Both the position numbers and the translations under genes were made by a program. DNA of 64,000 nucleotides from Micromonospora sp. HM5-17 (GTDB lineage: Bacteria; Actinomycetota; Actinomycetes; Mycobacteriales; Micromonosporaceae): positions 310,001 to 374,000 of the forward strand of contig NZ_RJWA01000005.1 in assembly GCF_003762835.1 (NCBI RefSeq), in the 5' to 3' direction. The notes under the pieces were generated by a model that saw nothing but the letters and a program-made list of their open reading frames with translations, was not told the origin of the DNA and did no database searches. Numbering within the stretch: the first letter of the stretch is position 1; each line of letters starts with the position of its first letter. This document shows positions 22,533 through 30,338 of the stretch, piece by piece.

Positions 22533-22567
22533 CCGAGGACTGGACGCGTACCGGGGAGCTGATCTCC

Positions 22568-23155
22568 TCAGCGCAGCGCCGCATCGGGCGCGGTGTCCGG
22601 CCGCACGGCGTTGGTCGGCCGCGCGCCGGTGGCCGGTGCGACGCCGCGAACGAGCAACAGCAGGCCGAGGACGACCTCGAACAGTCCTCCCGGAATCGAC
22701 AGGACGAGCCCGACCCCGGCGCCCAGCAGTTCGGCGGCCGAACCCGCCGCCAGCAGCGCGTATCCCGCGAATCCCCAGATCGCCAGCCAGCGCGGCAGCC
22801 AGTGCAGCCGGCTGACCGCCAGGCAGAGGGGCAGACTGCCCAGGCCGAGCGACAGCATGGCCATCTGGTACGCGAGGTCGGCGGCCTCGACCCCGACCCG
22901 GTCCAGCAGGACGATCCCGACGGTGAGCAACAACGCCTCCGCGCCGCGGGCCACAAGGTACGTCCAGGCGACCCCCGGATGACTCCGCCGCAGCGCCAGA
23001 AAGACCAGCGCGCCGATGGCCGCCACCAGGACGGAGTTGAGTACGACGAGCGCCGTCCCGGCGAGCTGTCCGGGCAGGGAGCTGCCGATGCCGTAGGCGA
23101 CGATCGCCAGCAGGAAGAACGCACCGACACATCGGCCGGCCGAGTGCAGGAACAT
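22568..23155 (-). CDS. DUF4386-like membrane protein
   Basis: 195 residues, ATG at 23155. Five to six membrane helices: GAFFLLAIVAYGIGSSL, VLNSVLVAAIGALVFLAL, LVARGAEALLLTVGIVLL, YQMAMLSLGLGSLPLCL, WLAIWGFAGYALLAAGS and VLSIPGGLFEVVLGLLLLV. Pattern and length fit DUF4386, whose role is unknown. Divergent from a TetR gene with a shared palindromic operator, so it is almost certainly the regulator's target. Confidence 0.82.
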   Translation of the reverse strand: MFLHSAGRCVGAFFLLAIVAYGIGSSLPGQLAGTALVVLNSVLVAAIGALVFLALRRSHPGVAWTYLVARGAEALLLTVGIVLLDRVGVEAADLAYQMAMLSLGLGSLPLCLAVSRLHWLPRWLAIWGFAGYALLAAGSAAELLGAGVGLVLSIPGGLFEVVLGLLLLVRGVAPATGARPTNAVRPDTAPDAALR

Positions 23156-23173
23156 CGTCGCCTCCCAGGGTTT

Positions 23174-23200
23174 CGTACTTAGTACGTCGTACTAAGTACG
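23174..23200. promoter_or_regulatory. TetR-type operator in divergent promoter
   Basis: CGTACTTAGTA (23174-23184) and TACTAAGTACG (23190-23200) are exact reverse complements with a 5-base spacer (CGTCG). The site lies 19 bases upstream of the DUF4386 start and 41 upstream of the TetR start, in an AT-richer island. Size and symmetry match TetR-dimer operators. Confidence 0.82.
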
Positions 23201-23241
23201 GTACGCTCGGCAACGACGTCGGTCAACGGAATGGCGAGGAG

Positions 23242-23919
23242 ATGGGGAACCAGACGGTGAGCGAGCCAGCCCGACAGCTGAGTCGCGAGCGAGTCCTGAG
23301 CGCGGCGGTCGCCATCGCCGACGCGCACGGCCTGGCGGCGTTGACCATGCGGTCACTGGCCGCCGCGCTCAACGCCAAGCCGATGTCGCTCTACCACTAC
23401 ATCCGCAACAAGGAGGAACTCCTCGACGCCCTCGTCGACCGGGTCTTCGCGGAGATCGAACTGCCACAGGTGGGCAACGACTGGCGCGCCGAGCTGCGCC
23501 GACGATGCCTCTCGGCCCGTACGGTCCTCGCGCGGCACCCCTGGGCACTGGCCCTGGTCGAGACCCGGACCAGCCCCGGGCCGGCCACCCTGCGCCATCA
23601 CGATGCCGTGCTGGGCGTGCTGCGCGCCGGCGGCTTCTCGCTCCCGATGACGGCCCGCGCGTACGCGATCATCGACGCGTACGTCTACGGCTTCGTGCTA
23701 CAGGAGGCATCACTGCCGTTCGACAGCGGAGACTCCGCCGCCTCGGTCGCGGGTTCGATCGTGGATGCCTTCGCGGCGGGCCAGTACCCGCACCTGGTCG
23801 AACTCGCCACCCAACACATCCAGCAACCCGGTTACCACTTCGGCGGGCAGTTCGAGTTCGGCCTCGATCTGATCCTCGACGCACTGGCCGCGTACCGCGA
23901 TGCCGCCCGGCCATCGTGA
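23242..23919 (+). CDS. TetR-family transcriptional regulator
   Basis: 225 residues, ATG 23242. N-terminal HTH: RVLSAAVAIADAHGLAALTM then LAAALNAKPMSLYHYIRNKE, typical of the subgroup with a TetR-like C-terminal ligand domain (length 200-230). The ligand domain shows ARHPWALALVETRTSPGPAT and YAIIDAYVYGFVLQEASL. Likely represses itself and the divergent DUF4386 gene from the palindrome at 23174-23200. Inducer unknown. Confidence 0.9.
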   Translation: MGNQTVSEPARQLSRERVLSAAVAIADAHGLAALTMRSLAAALNAKPMSLYHYIRNKEELLDALVDRVFAEIELPQVGNDWRAELRRRCLSARTVLARHPWALALVETRTSPGPATLRHHDAVLGVLRAGGFSLPMTARAYAIIDAYVYGFVLQEASLPFDSGDSAASVAGSIVDAFAAGQYPHLVELATQHIQQPGYHFGGQFEFGLDLILDALAAYRDAARPS

Positions 23920-24205
23920 CTCCACCGCCGGGACCACCCCGCCGTCAATGCGCTGATCACGTTTTCGGCGAAGCCACTGATTGACGACAGACGGTCGACG
24001 ATCGTCGCAGCAGGCTGGCCAGCACGATCTTCACCGTCTTCAATTAAGTGAATTCACGTGGCACGCTACGGCCATGGAGAAGGTCGACACCCTGCCGAAG
24101 TAGTTCGCCGATTGGCCGATCGAGGGATTGCGGGAGCTGGTGGCGGTCAGACGCGGCCGCACGATAGTACAAATCGTTTAACCGGACCGAAGAGAGGCTA
24201 CGACG
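23920..24205. other. Intergenic region, possible gene debris
   Basis: 286 bases, noticeably less GC-rich than the rest. A frame from ATG 24074 reads MEKVDTLPK, a TAG stop, then FADWPIEGLRELVAVRRGR, which looks like protein interrupted by a stop but is too short to identify. The stretch GATAGTACAAATCGTTTAAC near 24163 could be the promoter of the SitI3-like gene; GAGAGG (24191-24196) is its ribosome binding site. Confidence 0.35.
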
Positions 24206-24658
24206 ATGTCCATAGATTACCGGTTGACCCTGGCGGGTGAGATCCCCCTGGAGCAGGTGGCGGAGCTGGTCGCTCCAGGCGCCAGGCGGACCACGACCAG
24301 ATCCGGCAAACCGATGCTCAGCGCCCCGCTCTACGAAGAGTACGGGTACCTCGTCGACATCACCTCTGGCAGCAACGGCTACCACGAAGCCGAGGACGAC
24401 AGCGGCTCTCCGTGAATCTGGGAGCCGGAAACCTACGTCGACATCAACTTTCACATGAATAAGGAGGCGCTAACCGAAAAGGGGAAGCCGAACATGTTGG
24501 CAGCCGTGGCCCGGGTGCTGGCGGAACGACCGGAAGACGCGGCGCTCGTCCTCAACAGCAACTGGCTGTTGCTGACACGCGTCGCAGGCGTACTTCGCAG
24601 GCATGGAACGACGTGGTGGAGCCACCACGACATGGACAACGGCATCATTCGTCAATGA
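24206..24658 (+). pseudogene. SitI3-like immunity protein gene with an in-frame TGA
   Basis: ATG 24206 opens MSIDYRLTLAGEIPLEQVAE and runs to a TGA at 24413-24415. The same frame continues without a gap: IWEPETYVDINFHMNKEA, MLAAVARVLAERPEDAALVL, NSNWLLLTRVAGVLRRHG, ending TGA 24656-24658. Joined, it is a ~150-residue protein matching the SitI3 immunity family as I know it (YRLTLAG start, WEPxTYVxxxFxMxK, LxRxPEDAALVLN). The stop sits where an aromatic residue is usual, so TGG to TGA is the simplest change. No matching toxin gene is seen. Codon use is less GC-biased than neighbours, suggesting transfer. Confidence 0.78.
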
Positions 24659-24731
24659 GCGGCCGAGATACGGCTCAGCGACGACCCCGCCCCCAGCGGC
24701 CTGATCCGGCTCCTCGGCTGGGCTCGCCCCC

Positions 24732-25190
24732 TCAGCGGAGGGTGGCGGTCGAGTCGTCGCTGGTTGGCGGCTCGGCCGGATGCTCGTGGAGCGACACCAC
24801 CCGCTGGCGCCGGCGGCGTCTCCGCCCGGGATGCGCGTCGTACGTCCCGAGGTGGGTCCCGGGCTGCGCCGGCTGGCCGGTCCAGAGATTCGGGGATCGG
24901 ATTCCGGGGAAGACCAGGCCGGCTGTCACGCCGGCGATCCCCATGCAGCAGAGCAGCGCATCGACGACCGCCGACACCAGCGGCCAGAGCGGACTCTCCG
25001 CATGTCCGACCTGCTGATAGCTGACATAGCCGAGTGCGACGGCGGCGACCAGCAGCGCAACCCCGACCCAGAACAGCCAGGCCCGCCACCGGCGGGTCCG
25101 GCTGGCGCAGAGCACGGTGAACCGAACCGTCTCGCCGCAGTGGCCGCACCGGATCGTCTCCTCGGCCTTGCCGTGCGCCGGCCGCGCCAC
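24732..25190 (-). CDS. Zinc-ribbon membrane protein of unknown function
   Basis: 152 residues from a GTG at 25190. Residues 10-40 carry IRCGHCGETVRF plus a further Cys, a partial zinc ribbon. Two membrane helices follow: WLFWVGVALLVAAVALGYVS and VSAVVDALLCCMGIAGVTAGL. The tail is basic (RRRRRRQR) and then acidic. No family recognised. Convergent with the SitI3-like gene and divergent from the ABC fragment. Confidence 0.6.
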   Translation of the reverse strand: MARPAHGKAEETIRCGHCGETVRFTVLCASRTRRWRAWLFWVGVALLVAAVALGYVSYQQVGHAESPLWPLVSAVVDALLCCMGIAGVTAGLVFPGIRSPNLWTGQPAQPGTHLGTYDAHPGRRRRRRQRVVSLHEHPAEPPTSDDSTATLR

Positions 25191-25317
25191 GACGCCGGGC
25201 CTCGGGCCGAGGTCGCCTTATCCACCGATCGGTTGATCGGCGACCCCACCGCACCAGACGCGGGCCATCGCCGCGTGGTCGATTCGACTCCGGGTCACGG
25301 ACGGCAGGCTTCCGGAT

Positions 25318-25743
25318 ATGGCAATCATCGAACTATCCGGCCTGGTCAAGCGCTACGGCGACCGCACCGTGGTGGACGAAATCAGCTTCGCCGTCGAACA
25401 GGGCGAGATCTTCGGCATTCTGGGGCCCAACGGGGCGGGCAAGACCACGACCGTCGAGTGTGTCGAGGGGCTGCGCACCCCGGACGCGGGCAGCATCCGG
25501 GTCTGCGGCATCGATCCACACCGCGACCCAGCCGGTGAGCTGCGGCACGTGCTCGGCGCGCAGTTGCAGGAGAGCGAGCTGCCCGACAAGCTCACCGTCG
25601 CCGAGGCGATGCGGCTGCACAGCTCGTTCTATCGACAGCCGGCCGACTGGCGGGAGCTGGTCGACGCCCTGCGCCTCGCCGACAAGCTCGACACCCAGTT
25701 CCGACGGCTGTCCGGTGGGCAGCAGCAGCGGCTGTCGATCGCG
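25318..25743 (+). pseudogene. Truncated ABC transporter ATPase (3' part deleted)
   Basis: ATG 25318. 142 residues of a good DrrA/CcmA-type ATPase: Walker A GPNGAGKT (36-43), Q-loop AQLQESELPDKLTVAEAM, signature LSGGQQQRLSI (131-141). At codon 142 the homology ends, with no Walker B, D-loop or H-loop. The next bases belong to a histidine kinase in another frame. The ATPase frame happens to stay open to 26913, but its product is Arg/Gly/Ala nonsense. A functional ATPase is not possible. Confidence 0.88.
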
Positions 25744-25759
25744 CACCCTGCTTCAGCCG

Positions 25760-26920
25760 ATGTGGGGCATGCCGGTACACCTACCGGCCGCGCTCGGCCT
25801 CGCTACCGCGATCACGCTCTGGTTGCTCTGGTTCCACACGCTCAACCCGCGTTGGCACCACATCGGTCCGCGGATGGGCCTGTACTACACCGGACTGATG
25901 GCGCTGACCGCCAGCCTGGTGGCCGTCGCGCCCTTCTATGGCATCTTCGCGTTCATCGGATACCCGCAGGCGTTCCTGTATCTGCTGGGACACTGGCGCT
26001 ACGCCGGCGTTGCCGCCACCGCGACGATCTCGGCGGTGGCGTACCTGGGCGGGGCGGCCCAGATCGCCGCCGGCGGGTGGTGGGAGTGGACCGCGCTCAG
26101 CCTGATCAGCGTCCTGCTGGCCGGGACGTTCTTCCGCCTCGCCGAGACGACCGACCAGCGCAACCGCAGGCAGAAGCAGGCGCTCGTCGAGCTGCACGAC
26201 GCCAACGTCAAGCTGGCCGCCGCGCTGGAGGAGAACGCCGGCCTGCACGCCCAACTGCTGGTCCAGGCCCGCGAGGCCGGGATGCTCGACGAGCGACAGC
26301 GGATGGCCCGGGAGATCCACGACACCCTCGCCCAGGGGCTCGCCGGCATCCTCACCCAGCTCCAAGCCGCCGAGCAGACGCTGGACGAGCCCTCGACATC
26401 ACGACGGCACCTGGCGAACGCGATGCAGCTGGTCCGGGAGAGCCTCGCCGAGGCCCGCCGGACGGTGCACGCGGTGGAGCCGGCGGTGCTCGCCGAGGCC
26501 CGACTTCCGGACGCGATCAGCGACGTGGCCAGGCGCTGGGCGGAGGTGAACCACATCGATGTAACGCTGACCACCACCGGCAACGCCCGACCGATGCACG
26601 CCGACGTCGAGGTGACGCTGCTGCGCATCGCGCAGGAGGCACTCGCCAACGTGGCCAAGCACGCGCGGGCCAGCCGGGTCGGGCTGACCCTGTCGTACAT
26701 GGAGGACGTGGTGACCCTCGACGTGCGCGACGACGGAGTCGGCTTCGAGCCCGGCGTACGGCGTGCCAACGGTTCCGCGCCGGACGGTGGCTTCGGGCTC
26801 GCCGGGATGCGGCAACGGGTGCAGCGCCTCACCGGCCGGTTGGACATCGAGTCCGAGCCGGGCGGGGGGACGGCGATCTCGGCCACCGTACCGGCCATCC
26901 CACCGGGAGGTAAGGAGTGA
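25760..26920 (+). CDS. NarL/DesK-type sensor histidine kinase, 5' end lost
   Basis: 386 residues if started at ATG 25760 (MWGMPVHLPAALGL). The kinase frame begins at the deletion junction near 25744, so the native start is missing. Four to five membrane helices (residues 8-25, 41-60, 62-78, 82-103, 109-124) precede a coiled linker, the HisKA_3 box MAREIHDTLAQGLAGI with His187, and the ATPase: LRIAQEALANVAKHA, DVRDDGVGF, GFGLAGMRQRV, GGGTAISATVP. It overlaps its response regulator by 4 bases (GTGA). Whether it is still translated is uncertain; no good Shine-Dalgarno precedes 25760. Confidence 0.75.
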   Translation: MWGMPVHLPAALGLATAITLWLLWFHTLNPRWHHIGPRMGLYYTGLMALTASLVAVAPFYGIFAFIGYPQAFLYLLGHWRYAGVAATATISAVAYLGGAAQIAAGGWWEWTALSLISVLLAGTFFRLAETTDQRNRRQKQALVELHDANVKLAAALEENAGLHAQLLVQAREAGMLDERQRMAREIHDTLAQGLAGILTQLQAAEQTLDEPSTSRRHLANAMQLVRESLAEARRTVHAVEPAVLAEARLPDAISDVARRWAEVNHIDVTLTTTGNARPMHADVEVTLLRIAQEALANVAKHARASRVGLTLSYMEDVVTLDVRDDGVGFEPGVRRANGSAPDGGFGLAGMRQRVQRLTGRLDIESEPGGGTAISATVPAIPPGGKE

Positions 26921-27546
26921 TCTCGCTGTTGATCGTCGACGATCACCCCGTGGTGCGGGACGGGTTGCGGGGCATGTTCGGCGCCGACCCGCGCTTCACG
27001 GTGCTCGGCGAGGCCGGTGACGGCGCGGAGGCCATCGTCGCCGCGGAGCGACTCCGGCCCGACGTCATCCTCATGGACCTACGGATGCCGAAGACCGACG
27101 GGGTCACCGCCATCAGGGAACTGGCCAGCCGCGGGGTGCCGGCCCGGGTCCTGGTGCTCACCACGTACGACACAGACAGCGACGTCCTGCCCGCGATCGA
27201 GGCCGGCGCCATCGGCTACCTGCTCAAGGACGCGCCTCGGGAGGAGCTGTTCCGCGCGGTCGAGGCCGCCGCGCGGGGACAGGCGGTCCTCTCCCCCACC
27301 GTCGCGAGCCGGCTGATGGGCCAGATCCGGCAACCGGCGTCGGAGCCCCTGTCCCAGCGCGAGCTGGAGGTCCTGCGACTGGTCGCCCAGGGTGCGACCA
27401 ACCGCGAGGCCGCCCGGCAGTTGTTCATCAGCGAGGCGACGGTCAAGACGCACCTGCTGCACGTGTACGCGAAGCTCGGCGTCAACGACCGGGCCGCCGC
27501 CGTGGCCGCCGCGTTCTCCCGTGGCTACCTGGCACTCCCCACCTGA
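26917..27546 (+). CDS. NarL/LuxR-family response regulator
   Basis: 209 residues from GTG 26917 overlapping the kinase stop. Receiver: LLIVDDHPVVRDGL, phosphoacceptor Asp in VILMDLRMPKTDG, Thr in VLVLTTYD and Lys in YLLKDAPREE. C-terminal HTH: LSQRELEVLRLVAQGATNRE and ISEATVKTHLLHVYAKLGV. Likely controls the ABC exporter operon now damaged upstream. The gene itself is intact. Confidence 0.93.
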   Translation: MISLLIVDDHPVVRDGLRGMFGADPRFTVLGEAGDGAEAIVAAERLRPDVILMDLRMPKTDGVTAIRELASRGVPARVLVLTTYDTDSDVLPAIEAGAIGYLLKDAPREELFRAVEAAARGQAVLSPTVASRLMGQIRQPASEPLSQRELEVLRLVAQGATNREAARQLFISEATVKTHLLHVYAKLGVNDRAAAVAAAFSRGYLALPT

Positions 27547-27593
27547 GCCGGCGCGAGACTCGCCTGGCTGCGCCCGCTCGGCGTGCAGGTACG

Positions 27594-28271
27594 ATGATGC
27601 GGCGCGTGACTTCCTCCCCCACAGAACTGCTCGACTTCCGTGGCGTACGACGTGCCTACGACACCGTGGCGCAGGACTACGCGGCCTACTTCCCGGACAC
27701 CCGCGGGGAGGCTCGACTCGACCTGGCCATGGTGGACACCTTCGCCGAGGCGGTGACGGCGGCCGGCGACCCACGGGTCCTCGACGCCGGGTGCGGGGCG
27801 GGTCGGCTGAGCCGCTACCTCACCGAACGCGGCTGTCGGGTGACCGGGGTGGACCTGTCGCCGGGGATGATCGCCATGGCGCGGCGCGACCATCCGGACC
27901 TGGTGTTCACCGTGGGCTCGGTGACCGAGCTGCCCTACCGGGACAACCAGTTCGCTGGCGTCCTGCTGTGGTACTCGATCATCCACACGCCGCCCGCCGG
28001 TCAGGCACGCATCTTCGCGGAGGCCGCACGGGTGCTCCGCCCCGGCGGTCACCTGCTCGTCGGGTTCCAGGCCGGCGACGGCGTCCGCGACGTCGCTCCA
28101 GCCTACCGCCGGTTCGGCCACGACATTCGCCTTGAGCGCTACGCCTACTCCGCCGAGGAGGTCGCCGGTCGGCTCACGGCCGCCGGCCTGAGCGAGGTGT
28201 GCCGCGTGGTGCGGTGCGCTCAGGGCCAGGAGCGGGACGGCCAGGCGTTCCTGCTGGCCAGAGCCGGCTGA
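27594..28271 (+). CDS. Class I SAM-dependent methyltransferase
   Basis: 225 residues; ATG 27594, ATG 27597 and GTG 27606 are all possible starts. Motif I VLDAGCGAGRLSRYL, then VTGVDLSPGMIAMARR, TVGSVTELPYRDNQFAGVLL (motif II region) and ARVLRPGGHLLVGF (motif III). This is the Methyltransf_11/25 type, acting on small molecules. Substrate unknown. Follows the response regulator by 48 bases and may be transcribed with it. Confidence 0.88.
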   Translation: MMRRVTSSPTELLDFRGVRRAYDTVAQDYAAYFPDTRGEARLDLAMVDTFAEAVTAAGDPRVLDAGCGAGRLSRYLTERGCRVTGVDLSPGMIAMARRDHPDLVFTVGSVTELPYRDNQFAGVLLWYSIIHTPPAGQARIFAEAARVLRPGGHLLVGFQAGDGVRDVAPAYRRFGHDIRLERYAYSAEEVAGRLTAAGLSEVCRVVRCAQGQERDGQAFLLARAG

Positions 28272-28462
28272 CCGGACCCGCCGCGGCAGCCGGACCCCGC
28301 CGGTGGGATGTGGGGACGGGGTCCCGGTCACGGCCACGGTGAGCGACAGGCTCGCCGGCACCACGAGCCACCTCCACCGGCGGGACGGGTCGAATAGGAT
28401 CGACGGCCATCCTCAGGCGGCTGGAGACACAGCCACGGAAACCGAAAGGGGCGAGGTATCGA

Positions 28463-28801
28463 ATGATCGCGCGGACGTGGCGGGGCTGGGCCCCGGCGGC
28501 CACCGCCGACGACTACCAGCGACACTACGAGACCGAGGTGGCCGAGCACCTCCACCAGGTTCCGGGCTTCCGCGGCGCCCACCTGCTCCGCCGCGACGAC
28601 GGCGACGAGGTCATGTTCACCTCGATCACGTACTTTGGCGGCATGGACGACGTGCGGGCGTTCGCCGGCGACGACCCCGAGCGGGCCGTGGTCGAGGAGG
28701 CGGCCCGCCGCGTCCTGAGCCGGTGGGACGACCGCGTCACCCATCACGAGGTCGCCGTCGACCTGCCCACCGTCACCCGCCCGGTCGACCGACGATCCTG
28801 A
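28463..28801 (+). CDS. Antibiotic-biosynthesis-monooxygenase-like (ABM) protein
   Basis: 112 residues, ATG 28463 behind GAAAGGGGCGAGG. ABM ferredoxin-like fold pattern: MIARTWRGWAPAATADDYQR at the start, VPGFRGAHLLRRDDGDEVMF and TSITYFGGMDDVRAFAGDD. Proteins of this shape include quinol monooxygenases and many of unknown role. Active-site residues are not conserved enough to assign a reaction. Confidence 0.78.
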   Translation: MIARTWRGWAPAATADDYQRHYETEVAEHLHQVPGFRGAHLLRRDDGDEVMFTSITYFGGMDDVRAFAGDDPERAVVEEAARRVLSRWDDRVTHHEVAVDLPTVTRPVDRRS

Positions 28802-28956
28802 GCCTCCTCGGATCGGTCGCGGTGGTCAACGCCGCCCCGGTCGACCGGACCACCACCCCGCCCCGGGCGGCCTTCTCGGTACCCCTACCGCCGGCGGCCG
28901 GCTGACCGGGTCGGCCGCGGCCCGTCCGGCGCCCCGCGCCGAATCGCGCCGCGACG

Positions 28957-29457
28957 TCAGGTACGCCCGCTCCGGGCCGCGGTCCCGGCGACGCTCTGCA
29001 TGCGGGATCGGGTCCGGGCGGGCGCCCACGACGGCAACTCGGCGATGATGTCGGTGAGCGAGACGGCGGCGAGGCTGCGCCGCCAGGCCTCGTGCGCCTC
29101 GGCCATCTTCTCCGCGAGGATGCAGGTGCGCTGGCACTCCTCGGGCGGCAGCGCGCCGGCGCCCTGTTGGCGGATCTCGCGACACTCGTACGGCGAGGAG
29201 TACCCGTCGACGGCTTCGACGATCTGGAGCAGAGTGATCTCGCCGGGCGGGCGAGCGAGCCGAAACCCGCCTCGGGGCCCTGTCGAGGCGGTCAGGACGC
29301 CGGCCCGGACCAGCGCCTGTAGCTGCTTGGCGAGGTAGGGCGCCGGCAGGTCGTAGTACTGCGCGAGCTGCGTCGCCGACGCGGTGGCCCCCGGTTCGAG
29401 CTGGGCCAGCGTCGTCGCGCAGTGCAACACCCATTCCGTGCTGACAGGCAGTTTCAC
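28957..29457 (-). CDS. Rrf2-family regulator with Fe-S-type cysteines
   Basis: 166 residues, ATG 29457. Winged helix: LAQYYDLPAPYLAKQLQALV and GVLTASTGPRGGFRLARP are diagnostic. Cys92, Cys108 and Cys112 (ECREI and EECQRTC) match the CX(11-16)CX(3-7)C pattern that binds [2Fe-2S] in IscR and NsrR, so it may sense redox state or NO. Divergent from the NmrA-like gene with a palindrome between them, so this is the likely target. Confidence 0.88.
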   Translation of the reverse strand: MKLPVSTEWVLHCATTLAQLEPGATASATQLAQYYDLPAPYLAKQLQALVRAGVLTASTGPRGGFRLARPPGEITLLQIVEAVDGYSSPYECREIRQQGAGALPPEECQRTCILAEKMAEAHEAWRRSLAAVSLTDIIAELPSWAPARTRSRMQSVAGTAARSGRT

Positions 29458-29476
29458 GATCGCCAGTCTATCGGAG

Positions 29477-29499
29477 ATATTGCGGACCCATATTGTCCG
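29477..29499. promoter_or_regulatory. Probable Rrf2 operator
   Basis: CGGAC (29483-29487) and GTCCG (29495-29499) are inverted around CCATATT. The hexamer ATATTG also occurs twice (29477-29482 and 29490-29495) in direct order, 13 bases apart. The AT-rich core is unusual for this DNA and lies 20 bases from the Rrf2 start. Confidence 0.6.
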
Positions 29500-29547
29500 T
29501 GATTCGGTGCCGCCGACTGGTGAGAGTCAGCCGTGAAGGAGATCGTC

Positions 29548-30293
29548 ATGCGCGTCGCTGTTGCTGGCGCGACCGGAAACATCGGCACCCTGACCGTCGC
29601 CGCCCTCGAAGCCGGGGCCACGACGTGGTGCGAATCAGCCGTTCTCTCGGGATCGACCTGTTGACCGGGACGGGGCTCGACGCCGCGCTGGCCGGGGTCG
29701 AAGCGGTCATCGACGTCACCAACTGCACCGCGTCCGACCCGGCCGAGACGGTGGCGTTCTTCGGCACCACGACCCGCAACCTGCTCGCCGCCGAGCAGCG
29801 GGCCGGTGTCCGCCACCACGTCCTGCTCTCCATCGCCGGCGTCGACCGGGTCGAGGGCAACGCGCACTACGTCGGCAAGCGGGAGCAGGAGCGCCTGGTG
29901 GCCGCCGGGCCGGTGCCGTGGACCATCGTGCCGGCCACCCAGTTCCACGACTTCGCCGAGATGGTGGCGGGCTGGACCGAGCAGGACGGCGTCGCCACCA
30001 TCGCCCCGCTGCTCGTGCAGCCCATCGCGCCCGAGGACGTGGCCGCCATCCTCGCCGAGATCGCGGTTGGCCAGCCGCAGGGCCGTTACGTCGACATCGC
30101 CGGTCCCGAACCGCAGGACCTGGTGGACATGGCCCGGCGTACCCACCAGGCCCGCGGCCGGGAGGTGAAGCTCGTACCGACCTGGTCGACGGTGTTCGGT
30201 CCGGAGATGGCTGGCAACGCCCTGCTGCCCGGCAAGGACGCCCGGATCGCACCGACCACCTTCGACGAGTGGCTCGCCCGGCAGCGGCGATAG
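29548..30293 (+). pseudogene. NmrA-like NAD(P)-binding protein gene with a one-base frameshift
   Basis: ATG 29548 sits six bases after AAGGAG and opens MRVAVAGATGNIGTLTVAAL, the expected Rossmann start. At GCCGGGGCCACGACGTG (29611-29627) the frame must lose one base to continue as GHDVVRISRSLGIDLLTG. An extra G in the G4 run (29614-29617) would restore it. The rest is intact: VEAVIDVTNCTASDPAETVA, HHVLLSIAGVDRVEGNAHYV, IVPATQFHDFAEMV, and the C-terminal FDEWLARQ. Repaired length about 248 residues, typical of NmrA/SDR atypical proteins. Likely an oxidoreductase-type sensor paired with Rrf2. Could be a base-calling error. Confidence 0.82.
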
Positions 30294-30338
30294 ATTCCCC
30301 TGCTCGGGACGCCCCGGGACTCGGAACGCAGGCCCGGG

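Noticed and set aside
25744-26913. A 531-residue continuous ABC ATPase reading frame
   Set aside because: Past codon 142 the product is nonsense while the histidine kinase is coded in another frame of the same bases; the open frame is a GC effect.
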